From NCBI GenBank assembly GCA_017938925.1, contig JAGBAO010000011.1:39784-103783 (forward strand): 64,000 bases of DNA, in the 5' to 3' direction. Under the pieces are notes generated by a model. That model ran no database searches and was not told the origin of the DNA. It saw only the letters and a list, made by a program, of their open reading frames with translations. The translations under genes and the position numbers were made by a program. The first letter of the stretch is position 1, and the number at the start of each line of letters is the position of its first letter. This stretch comes from Bacteroidales bacterium (GTDB taxonomy: Bacteria > Bacteroidota > Bacteroidia > Bacteroidales > UBA932). Positions 51,860-59,896 of this stretch are shown here, piece after piece.

Positions 51860-52602
51860 AAGAAATCCAATTCAGAAACAAAATAGCAGTAATAACCGGT
51901 GCTGCAAGCGGTATGGGTCTTTCCTGCGCAAAGGAGTTTGTCCGTTTAGGTGCAAAAGTCATAATGTGTGATGTCAACGAGCAGGCTCTTGCAGCTGCGG
52001 TTGCTGAGATCGGTGCATGTGCCATACCCGTGGTCGGGGATGTTCGTGACTACGAATATGCAGAGCTTGTTGCTGCAGAAGCGGCAAAGCATGGTGGAGC
52101 AGACTATCTTATAGCATGTGCCGGAGGTTACGAAGCCCGTTGTCTCAACTCCATGGTACCGTTCTATGAGCAGCCTAAGGAAGTCCTTGACTGGGGACTG
52201 GACGTAAATCTCAAAGGTCCGATCTATTTCTCCCGAACCCTTATGCCTCAGATGGTGGAAAAGGAATCGGGTGTCATCATCATGCTTGGCTCTGTGACAG
52301 GCTTTGAAGGTGACGGTGTGGGCGCAATGTATGGAACCTCCAAGTCAGGACTCTTCAATTTTGTCAAGGGCCTTGCCATGGCCGGTGCTCCACACGGAGT
52401 AAGAGCACTTTGCGTAACACCGGGACCTGTTCTGACCAGAAAGGCGATGAACAATATGCCGACTCTTTTCGGCCGTGCAGCCGAGGTCGACGAACTCGTA
52501 GATGTGATTCTCTTCATGTGCAGTGACAACGCATCTTTCATTACCGGTACTAACCATGTCGTGGATGGCGGCCGTCTTTGTATGTACCAGAAAACTTATT
52601 GA
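51856..52602 (+). CDS. Short-chain dehydrogenase/reductase
   Basis: A 248-residue NAD(P)-dependent oxidoreductase. The nucleotide-binding TGAASGMGL (about 14), the catalytic Ser in MLGSVTG (about 145) and YGTSK (about 157) are in place, and CVTPGPVLT and the final VDGGRLCM are typical. An acidic Asp after the second strand (MCDVNEQ) suggests a preference for NAD. Without a signal peptide it acts in the cytoplasm, probably on the imported sugar or sugar acid. ATGA overlap with the aldolase gene shows coupled translation. Confidence 0.92.
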   Translation: MKEIQFRNKIAVITGAASGMGLSCAKEFVRLGAKVIMCDVNEQALAAAVAEIGACAIPVVGDVRDYEYAELVAAEAAKHGGADYLIACAGGYEARCLNSMVPFYEQPKEVLDWGLDVNLKGPIYFSRTLMPQMVEKESGVIIMLGSVTGFEGDGVGAMYGTSKSGLFNFVKGLAMAGAPHGVRALCVTPGPVLTRKAMNNMPTLFGRAAEVDELVDVILFMCSDNASFITGTNHVVDGGRLCMYQKTY

Positions 52603-52604
52603 TT

Positions 52605-54110
52605 ATGAATACAATACTTACAACATTACTCTTTTCCCTGCTCCAGATCTACCCTGTTGTTCTCGACGACAGCCCTACACGTGTGGAGTCAGACCTCGAC
52701 CCTCAGATGGAGATAATGGGAACCCTCAGACCAAAGTCTGTTTCTGAAATCTCCACAAGCCGCTGGACAGTGGACTGCGGCGGAATGGACCGTGAGCATG
52801 CTGACTGGCGTGCAGTGCGCGGGTATGTCGCACCTCTCGGTATCGGTCGTGTGCGTCAGCAGGCCGGCTGGGCAAGATGTGAGAAAGACCCGGGAATGTA
52901 TGATTTCGCCTACCTTGACCAGTGTGTCTTTGATGCACAGAAGATGGGCGTGAAGGTGTGGATGGAACTCAGCTACGGTAATCCTCGTTATGAAGGTGGC
53001 GGCGGACGTCATCTCAACGCAGGTTTCCCGTCATCTGAGGAGGGCCTTCAGGCCTGGGACCGCTGGGTGCGTGCAATGGCAGAGCACTACAAGGGGGTGG
53101 TAGTCGACTGGTGCATATGGAACGAGCCTAACGGTAAGACCTCCGGCAATACCATCGAGCAGGCGACTGACTTTGCCGTCCGAACGGCAGAGATTCTCCG
53201 TGAGGTCATTCCGGATGCTCACATCGATGCATTCGCTCTCACAGAGGCTGATCCTGAATGGATAGAGCCGTTCGTGAAAGAGCTCCAGAAGAGGGGCAAG
53301 GCCCATCTTTTCAACACCATTGCATATCATCATTATAAGCATAACCCGGACAAAGGATATGAGGAAATCGAGGAAAGCCGCAGGATAGTTGCGAAATATG
53401 CCCCGAACCTCAGGCTCAAGCAGGGTGAGGGCGGTACGCAAAGCGAGTGGTGCCGCAACGGTGCTCTCGGAAATACATTCTGGACAGAGCACACTCAGGC
53501 TAAATATGACCTTCGTCGTTCTCTCGGCGACCTTGGACATGGTGATGACACAGAGGTGTTTCACCTTTGCGACCTTGAGTACCGTGCAGTGAAGCGCCAC
53601 TGGGGCCTTCTCCGTTACGGTCTCCTCAAGACCACCGGTCAGGCAGACGGGTACCGTGTCCTCAAGGTAAAGAAAGCTTACTATGCAATTCAGAATGCCG
53701 TTTCAGTATTCAACGATGCATGGGAGTGCGTATCTCCAGCAACTACTTCGACCATTGAGATCGAAGGTGCAGCGATGACGGCAGTATATGACTGGAAGGA
53801 CAAGGCAACAGGAACTCCTGTCGTCCTTTTCTGGGACGCTTCCAGGATGCCTCAGAGAGAGGATGTCACCCGGCCTGCAAAAGTGACAGTCGAGGGCGGG
53901 CCTGTAAAGAACCCTGTATGGGTGGACGTGCTCACAGGAAACGCATATAAGATCACTGAAGACATGATCTCCATAAAGGGTGACAAGACAGTCTACAGCG
54001 TTCCTGCATACGATTCTCCTGTCTTCATCACATCACAGGACATCCTCACCCTTGACCAGTCATGGTACGTCCGTGAAGGTAAATACATGAAGCAGTACAA
54101 ACACGAATAA
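52605..54110 (+). CDS. Clan GH-A glycoside hydrolase (GH39-like)
   Basis: A 501-residue TIM-barrel enzyme from ATG 52605 (MNTILTTLLFSLLQ), just after the dehydrogenase stop; the frame extends 9 codons further upstream. The N-terminus looks like a signal peptide. The acid/base sits in WCIWNEPNGKT (about 179) and a nucleophile candidate in LKQGEGGTQSEW (about 280-287); the arrangement recalls GH39 and related families. A C-terminal beta domain follows (from about 385). It could remove a terminal sugar from the glycan. Family assignment by eye is tentative. Confidence 0.75.
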   Translation: MNTILTTLLFSLLQIYPVVLDDSPTRVESDLDPQMEIMGTLRPKSVSEISTSRWTVDCGGMDREHADWRAVRGYVAPLGIGRVRQQAGWARCEKDPGMYDFAYLDQCVFDAQKMGVKVWMELSYGNPRYEGGGGRHLNAGFPSSEEGLQAWDRWVRAMAEHYKGVVVDWCIWNEPNGKTSGNTIEQATDFAVRTAEILREVIPDAHIDAFALTEADPEWIEPFVKELQKRGKAHLFNTIAYHHYKHNPDKGYEEIEESRRIVAKYAPNLRLKQGEGGTQSEWCRNGALGNTFWTEHTQAKYDLRRSLGDLGHGDDTEVFHLCDLEYRAVKRHWGLLRYGLLKTTGQADGYRVLKVKKAYYAIQNAVSVFNDAWECVSPATTSTIEIEGAAMTAVYDWKDKATGTPVVLFWDASRMPQREDVTRPAKVTVEGGPVKNPVWVDVLTGNAYKITEDMISIKGDKTVYSVPAYDSPVFITSQDILTLDQSWYVREGKYMKQYKHE

Positions 54111-54122
54111 TAGACGCCTCGC

Positions 54123-54159
54123 TGTCATTTCGACTGAGCGAAGCTAATGGAGAAATCTG
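54123..54159 (+). repeat. Dispersed repeat TGTCATTTCGA...GAGAAATCTG, intergenic copy
   Basis: TGTCATTTCGACTGAGCGAA followed by GCTAATGGAGAAATCTG lies in the 56-base gap before the transporter gene. The same word pattern recurs inside that gene at 54772-54800. From memory, elements of this form are spread through many Bacteroidetes genomes. Confidence 0.6.
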
Positions 54160-54166
54160 TTACACT

Positions 54167-55456
54167 ATGAAACCAGTTAAAGAAGGAAAATTCTATAAAT
54201 GGGAAGTGCTCATCCTGCTTTGGATGGGCTACCTTCTCAACCAGGCAGACCGTCAGGTGTTCAACACCGTCCTGCCGGCAATCCGTGATGCCCTCAGCCT
54301 GACTGATACTTCGGTCGGATTGATCGCCACTCTGTTCAATCTTGCGTTTGCTGTGTTCGTGCCGATAGGAGGCTGGATGGGTGACCGCTTCTCCCGCAAG
54401 TGGGTGGTGACCATCAGCGTGCTTCTCTTCAGTGTGGCAACCATGTTCACGGGAATGGCGGGTACATTCCTTATGCTCGTGGTGTTGAGATCCATCGCTA
54501 CAGGTGGTGGCGAGGCCCTCTTCGGCCCGTCGAACTACTCGATTCTTGCACAGTATCACACAGATACCCGTGCACGTGCGATGTCCATCCACCAGACCGC
54601 ATACTATATCGGAGTGATTCTTGCCGGATGGCTTGCAGGCCTTATCGCCGACAAGATCGGATGGGAATATTCATTTCTCGTGTTCGGAGGCTTCGGACTC
54701 ATCTGGGGCGTCCTGATGATCTTCCGTCTGAACAACAAGCCTGTGGAGACTGCTGCTCCGAGCGACCCTTCTGTCAATTCGAGCGAAGTCGAGAAATCTG
54801 CCAAGCCTGGCTTCCTGGACGGTTTCAAGGCAGTCTTTACGACTCCGACAGCCCTGACCCTGACCTTGGGCTTCAGCGGACTTATCTTCGTGATTACAGG
54901 ATATATGACCTGGGTTCCTGCCTATCTTCAGGAGGAATTCGGGCAGACACAGGCTCAGGCTGGCTTCAACTCCATGTTCTGGACATACGTGGCAGCTTTC
55001 GTGGGTGTCCTCCTCGCCGGTTCGCTGTCTGACAAGTTCGCGGTAAAGGACAACAAATACCGCATGTGGCTCCAGGCCCTCGGCCTCCTTCTCGGTGCCG
55101 TATTCCTCTTCTTCATGGGTGGGGACAGGTCGCTGACCATAGTCTATATATGCTTTGCAGGCTGGGGCTTCTTCCGTGCGTTCTTTGACGCGAACACCTA
55201 TGCAGTTCTTTATGATGTAACTCCTCCAAGGCTTCACGCCTCATGCGCAAGTGTGATGGGCATGACCGGATTTGCAATCGGTTCCCTTGCTCCATTGATT
55301 CTCGGAGCATTGAAACAGAGCCTCGGCTCCCTCAGCACGACATTCACCATCCTTGCAGTGATCTGGGTGGTATGCGGAGTGATGATGTTCCTCGCGGCCA
55401 ATGTGTTCTACAAACATGACCGCGAGAGAGTACGACAAAATTCAAAAGAAATATAA
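54167..55456 (+). CDS. MFS transporter, anion:cation symporter type
   Basis: A 429-residue inner-membrane transporter with 12 predicted helices. Features of the ACS group are visible: LNQADRQVFNTVLPAI in helix 1, the loop motif GGWMGDRFSRKW after helix 2 and the ATGGGEALFGP block in helix 4. Such symporters take up hexuronates, sialate or similar organic anions with protons. The central cytoplasmic loop contains residues encoded by a dispersed repeat (PSVNSSEVEKSAK). In this locus it would bring the released sugar into the cytoplasm for the dehydrogenase. Confidence 0.9.
   Translation: MKPVKEGKFYKWEVLILLWMGYLLNQADRQVFNTVLPAIRDALSLTDTSVGLIATLFNLAFAVFVPIGGWMGDRFSRKWVVTISVLLFSVATMFTGMAGTFLMLVVLRSIATGGGEALFGPSNYSILAQYHTDTRARAMSIHQTAYYIGVILAGWLAGLIADKIGWEYSFLVFGGFGLIWGVLMIFRLNNKPVETAAPSDPSVNSSEVEKSAKPGFLDGFKAVFTTPTALTLTLGFSGLIFVITGYMTWVPAYLQEEFGQTQAQAGFNSMFWTYVAAFVGVLLAGSLSDKFAVKDNKYRMWLQALGLLLGAVFLFFMGGDRSLTIVYICFAGWGFFRAFFDANTYAVLYDVTPPRLHASCASVMGMTGFAIGSLAPLILGALKQSLGSLSTTFTILAVIWVVCGVMMFLAANVFYKHDRERVRQNSKEI
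54772..54800 (+). repeat. Dispersed repeat copy inside the transporter gene
   Basis: TGTCAATTCGAGCGAAGTCG and then AGAAATCTG match the intergenic element at 54123 in the same order, minus a few bases. It is read in frame in the loop between helices 6 and 7, where extra residues are tolerated. Confidence 0.6.
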
Positions 55457-55460
55457 TATC

Positions 55461-58346
55461 ATGAAAACAAGATATATGTTATTAGCAGCTGTTGTCCTTC
55501 TGATGTCCTCTTGTGAAGAGGATATAGATGAAGGAACCGTATGGGCGGATCCTGAATTCATACGTATCACGGCGTTGAAGGAAAACCTTCAAGATCCGGA
55601 ATCGGATGAGGAGGTAGAGTTGAACTGGGCGGCCGGTGATACGCTCCGTCTGTTTGACACGGACTTCAATGAAGTCCCGATAGCGAACAACGAAGACAAA
55701 TCCAATGTATTCTTTTCATATGAATGGAATGCTGCCGAGCCTTTGTATGCTGTCTATCCTAAGTCTGATGAAGTGGGTTTCAGCGCAGGAACGGTCAGTT
55801 TCAACGTTCCTTCCATGCGTGTCGTCAGCGAAAGGGAATCTGTCGCTTCGATGCCGAGCATAGGAAAGGTCACCGGAAACAAGACTGCATACAGACTTAA
55901 TCCGATGAAGAATACACTTGCCATGCTGAGACTGTCTCTGACTGACTCCACCGCCAGTTCGGTCACAATCGAATCGATAGGTGGAGAGCCTCTCGCCGGT
56001 AATGTTACGGTGGATTGTGCGAGGATTACCTCAGGAGAAGAGGAATTCTTGACGGTGGCAGACGATGCCTTCAGCTCATCATCTGTTGTCGTGACTCCTG
56101 CTGCCGGGTCGGATGCAATTACTGTTGCCGGATGTTTCAAGGCCGGGACTTATTATATTCCGATAATCCCACAAACCTATTCTAAAGGAATCCGCGTAAT
56201 GATTGACAACACAGCTGGCCTGGCAACCTCCTGCATAGTAGGAGAGGAAGAAGGGTGCACTGCCGTACGTAGCGGAATATTAGGCGTAGGTGAACGTATG
56301 AGGGTTGCCCTTCCCGATGAACTTAAGGTGGAACTGGTGTTCTCAAAATTGGATGAGGCCGGGAATAAGACTGGCAACTGGCCTTTCCATCAGAACAGGG
56401 TGGGTGAGGATGCTACATATACATATTCTTATGACTATGTCTTCAATGGAGCGGATATGACCTTTGATATGGATTTCTTCGTATATGGCAATGGAGATAC
56501 ATATAGCTTGAATGGCAACGGTCTGTATATGGCCGGAAAGAACAGTCGTATCACTCTTCCGGCTGTGCCGGAGCGATATCTGAAATCTGTGAAGATGGAG
56601 GTCGCGAACAGTGCAGAAAAAGGTCTGGCACTCATAACCAACACATGGAGTATCCTATATGAAGCGACAGGGGCGACCAGTACCAAGCCGCTGGAAGTCG
56701 TCTTCCCTGCAGGTGATGTTGTCACAGCCAAGGAGACTCCGTATTATCTGAGATTCACAAATGCAAAGACGTATATCAAGTCTCTTACACTGACATATTC
56801 TAAATCTCTTTATGATTCATCTTCATCTGATGATCCTATAGATGATGGAGTGGAGCCTCCGGCAGAGGCGACCGGTCTTCATCTCTTTGCCCATAGAGGA
56901 AAGTGGAGTATGAGTGGCTCTGACTATTTCATCCCGGAGAACAGTCTTACGGGCATTCAGATGGCCTCTCTTATGGGTTATGAAGGCATCGAATGCGATG
57001 TAAAGTACACTAAAGACAATGTTATGGTCGTCATGCATGATGCCTCAATAAACAGGACCATGAGAAACGCTGATTATTCGGAAATAAGCAGCACAGTCAA
57101 TGTGGCCGACCTTACGTTTGATGAACTTCGTAGCAATTATGTCTTTGAATCCACGGAACCGGCATTCCGCCAGCCATGTCCTACATTGGAAGAGATGCTC
57201 CTTGAGTGCAAGCGTTGCGGACTGAGACCTATGCTCCATAGTTCAATCTATGAATCATATGAACTTGCCCAGGAAATCATGGGGGACAACTGGGTCTGCT
57301 TTACAAGCCAGAATCTGGATAATGTTCTGAAAGTACGTTCAGAATTAAAATCGAATTGCACCATTCTGTGGGGCATCATAGCCGCATCGCAAGCCGACGG
57401 TGTCGAGGCGATACTTGAGCAGATAGGCGGTGATTGCGGAGTGTCTGCCATGAAGCCGTTCCATTACACGCCGGAAATGATAGCAGGGTTACGGGAGCGA
57501 GGCTATCATGTACAGTGCTCCATATTCCCGACGGAAGAAGATGAAATCAGTGCCATCGGGAATGGTGCAGATTATGTCCTTTCAGACAGGATGATTCCCG
57601 AAGGTGCCAGAACAGACTACACGGCAGAGGATATATTGGCAGCATATCCTTCTGAGCCCATGATAAGAGTCGGTATTCTGGGGGACTCCATTTCTACATT
57701 TGAAGGATCGATGTGCAATCCGGATTACAAGGAGTGGTATCCTAAGTCGGACCCCAATGTGGGAGTGGCCGGGAAGGAGGGCATTGCTGTGAATTCTGTG
57801 GAGAAGTTGTGGTGGCGGATACTTATTGACGAATACATGAATAACGGAATCTTAGATGCCAACAGTTCCTGGAGCGGAACGAGAGTCCGCTCCGGAGTTG
57901 AAAGTGAAGGATACTCGGGTAAGAAGTATCAGGCTGGCTTTGTCAACCGTACAGATGATTTCAAAGACCCTGATGTCATCATCATCTTTGGGGGCACTAA
58001 TGACACTACCAAAGATAAAGGCAATCTCATTGGTGATTATGAATGGGACAAGTCGATAAATGAACACAATACAGAAGAGTTCCGCAGTGCATATGTCTGC
58101 ATGATAAAGAAACTTCAGGCATCTTACAAAGACGTGCAGCTTATACTTGTCATAGGAGACAAGCTTACAGAGGTCTATGAGGACTCCATCATAGAGATCG
58201 CCGGACATTTCGGCCTGCCGTATGTGAACTTTGTGGGAGAGAGTGCAAAGCTGCCCAAATGTGCGACTGTCCATCCCGATGCAGTCGGGCAGCAGTACAT
58301 TGCACAGAAGATATTCTCAACCTGTAAGGATTATCTGACCAGATAA
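55461..58346 (+). CDS. Four-part lipoprotein: fimbrillin-like, WPF, GDPD and SGNH domains
   Basis: A 961-residue lipoprotein from ATG 55461 (signal ending VVLLMSSC); the frame extends upstream into the transporter gene. In order: fimbrillin-like beta domain (about 25-295), WPF domain (about 305-455; NWPFHQN, RITLPAVPERYLKSVKME), a glycerophosphodiester phosphodiesterase domain (about 472-725) with FAHRGKW, GIECDV and VMHDAS, and an SGNH esterase domain (about 733-961) with GDSIS, GGTND and the His-Pro-Asp triad end (VHPDAVG). Both enzymes look intact. It could cut phosphodiester and ester links of one decorated glycan. It ends the locus. Confidence 0.85.
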   Translation: MKTRYMLLAAVVLLMSSCEEDIDEGTVWADPEFIRITALKENLQDPESDEEVELNWAAGDTLRLFDTDFNEVPIANNEDKSNVFFSYEWNAAEPLYAVYPKSDEVGFSAGTVSFNVPSMRVVSERESVASMPSIGKVTGNKTAYRLNPMKNTLAMLRLSLTDSTASSVTIESIGGEPLAGNVTVDCARITSGEEEFLTVADDAFSSSSVVVTPAAGSDAITVAGCFKAGTYYIPIIPQTYSKGIRVMIDNTAGLATSCIVGEEEGCTAVRSGILGVGERMRVALPDELKVELVFSKLDEAGNKTGNWPFHQNRVGEDATYTYSYDYVFNGADMTFDMDFFVYGNGDTYSLNGNGLYMAGKNSRITLPAVPERYLKSVKMEVANSAEKGLALITNTWSILYEATGATSTKPLEVVFPAGDVVTAKETPYYLRFTNAKTYIKSLTLTYSKSLYDSSSSDDPIDDGVEPPAEATGLHLFAHRGKWSMSGSDYFIPENSLTGIQMASLMGYEGIECDVKYTKDNVMVVMHDASINRTMRNADYSEISSTVNVADLTFDELRSNYVFESTEPAFRQPCPTLEEMLLECKRCGLRPMLHSSIYESYELAQEIMGDNWVCFTSQNLDNVLKVRSELKSNCTILWGIIAASQADGVEAILEQIGGDCGVSAMKPFHYTPEMIAGLRERGYHVQCSIFPTEEDEISAIGNGADYVLSDRMIPEGARTDYTAEDILAAYPSEPMIRVGILGDSISTFEGSMCNPDYKEWYPKSDPNVGVAGKEGIAVNSVEKLWWRILIDEYMNNGILDANSSWSGTRVRSGVESEGYSGKKYQAGFVNRTDDFKDPDVIIIFGGTNDTTKDKGNLIGDYEWDKSINEHNTEEFRSAYVCMIKKLQASYKDVQLILVIGDKLTEVYEDSIIEIAGHFGLPYVNFVGESAKLPKCATVHPDAVGQQYIAQKIFSTCKDYLTR

Positions 58347-58375
58347 GCTTTTGTCTGACAAGGCTTTATATAGAT

Positions 58376-58450
58376 AGACCTGCTCCATCTGCAGCAGGTC
58401 TGACAGGCTGGGCGGATACTGCGACGCACTTTTTGTCGTTCGCCCAGCCT
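58376..58450. terminator. Two hairpins between converging genes
   Basis: AGACCTGCT (58376-58384) pairs with AGCAGGTCT (58393-58401), and AGGCTGGGCG (58405-58414) pairs with CGCCCAGCCT (58441-58450). They end the glycan locus on the left and radA on the right, though neither has a long T-run. Confidence 0.55.
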
Positions 58451-59855
58451 ATTTGAACAGCGTCCTGCAAAGCGAAGGCACATCAGCCACCTTGACGATT
58501 TCGATGCCTGCCCCCTGTGACTTTCCTTTCAGCTTGGCCAGTTCTCCGGAGACGCCTTCCAGGCTGCTGAAGCTCGACACATATATCTTTCTGAATCCCA
58601 GTCTTGCGGCCTCTATGATACGTCTGTCCGTCTGGGCGACCGGACGGATCTCACCGCTGAGGCCGATCTCTCCTGCGAAGCACACGTCAGAGGGAATTGC
58701 GAAATCGAAATTGGACGAGAGTACGGCGCTGATCACTGCCAGGTCGCAGGCCGGGTCGCTCACCTTGAGTCCTCCCGCCATGTTGAGGAACACGTCCTTC
58801 ACGCTGAGCTTGAATCCGGCCCTCTTCTCGAGCACGGCCAGGAGCATGTTCAGACGTCTGACGTCGAAGCCCGTCGCACTTCTCTGAGGAGTTCCGTAAG
58901 CAGCTGTGCTCACCAGCGACTGAACCTCGATAAGGAATGGTCTCGTGCCGTCCAGCATTGCACTGACAGCCACTCCGCTCAGACCCTCCTCATGCATCGG
59001 AATCAGCATCTCTGAAGGGTTGCTCACCTCGCGCAGTCCCTTGCCTGTCATTTCGAACACTGCCAGCTCGGAAGTGGAGCCGAAACGGTTCTTTATGCTT
59101 CTGAGCAGCCTGTATGTGCCTCTGTTGTCTCCCTCGAACTGAAGAACCACGTCCACGATATGCTCCAGGATCTTCGGCCCGGCAATGCTGCCCTCCTTGG
59201 TTATATGTCCTATCAGAATGACCGGCACTCCGGTCTCCTTGGCGAAACGAAGCAGCATGGCTGCCGTCTCCTTGATCTGAGTCACCGATCCGGGCGACGA
59301 CTCCACGTTCTGGGAGAACATGGTCTGAACCGAGTCCACCACCATCAGGTCAGGCATCATGGCACGGGCCTCCGCGATGATGTTCTCCATCAGGGTCTCG
59401 CTGTATATCATGCATCCTGAGTCGTCGCCTCCGATCCTGGCTGCACGCAGCTTTACCTGCTTGGCACTTTCCTCACCGGTCACATACAATGTCTTCAGAT
59501 GAGGACAATGAAGCGGGATCTGCAGCGACAATGTGGACTTTCCGATTCCCGGTTCTCCACCGATCAGCACAAGAGAACCCTCCACAAGACCCCCTCCGAG
59601 AATCCTGTCCACCTCACCGTTGTTGAGAGATATCCTCTGCTCGTGTGAGGAATCGATCTGTGACAGAGGCATAGGCTTCTGCGACGACCCCGGCACGCTC
59701 ACCGACTGCACGCCGGCCGTCTTCTTCCCGGTAGCCACCGTCTCCTCCACCATAGTGTTCCACTCTCCGCAAGCCGGGCACCTTCCCATCCACTTAGGAC
59801 TCTCATTACCGCATTCCTTGCAGAACCAGACCGTCTTTGTCTTTCCTGTCGCCAT
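58449..59855 (-). CDS. radA: DNA repair protein RadA
   Basis: A 468-residue RadA/Sms, a RecA-related helicase that helps process recombination branches. In order: N-terminal C4 zinc finger (FCKECGNESPKWMGRCPACG), Walker A GEPGIGKST (about 101-109), Walker B around LMVVDSVQ, the RadA-specific KNRFGSTSE (about 256) and a Lon-like C-terminal domain (GLKVSDPACDLA, GEIGLSGEIR). Full length and apparently intact. It lies between the glycan locus and the PBP4 gene on the minus strand. Confidence 0.97.
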   Translation of the reverse strand: MATGKTKTVWFCKECGNESPKWMGRCPACGEWNTMVEETVATGKKTAGVQSVSVPGSSQKPMPLSQIDSSHEQRISLNNGEVDRILGGGLVEGSLVLIGGEPGIGKSTLSLQIPLHCPHLKTLYVTGEESAKQVKLRAARIGGDDSGCMIYSETLMENIIAEARAMMPDLMVVDSVQTMFSQNVESSPGSVTQIKETAAMLLRFAKETGVPVILIGHITKEGSIAGPKILEHIVDVVLQFEGDNRGTYRLLRSIKNRFGSTSELAVFEMTGKGLREVSNPSEMLIPMHEEGLSGVAVSAMLDGTRPFLIEVQSLVSTAAYGTPQRSATGFDVRRLNMLLAVLEKRAGFKLSVKDVFLNMAGGLKVSDPACDLAVISAVLSSNFDFAIPSDVCFAGEIGLSGEIRPVAQTDRRIIEAARLGFRKIYVSSFSSLEGVSGELAKLKGKSQGAGIEIVKVADVPSLCRTLFK

Positions 59856-59896
59856 AGTGTTTTCCTTTATATATAAATGTAATACTTCCTTTGTAA

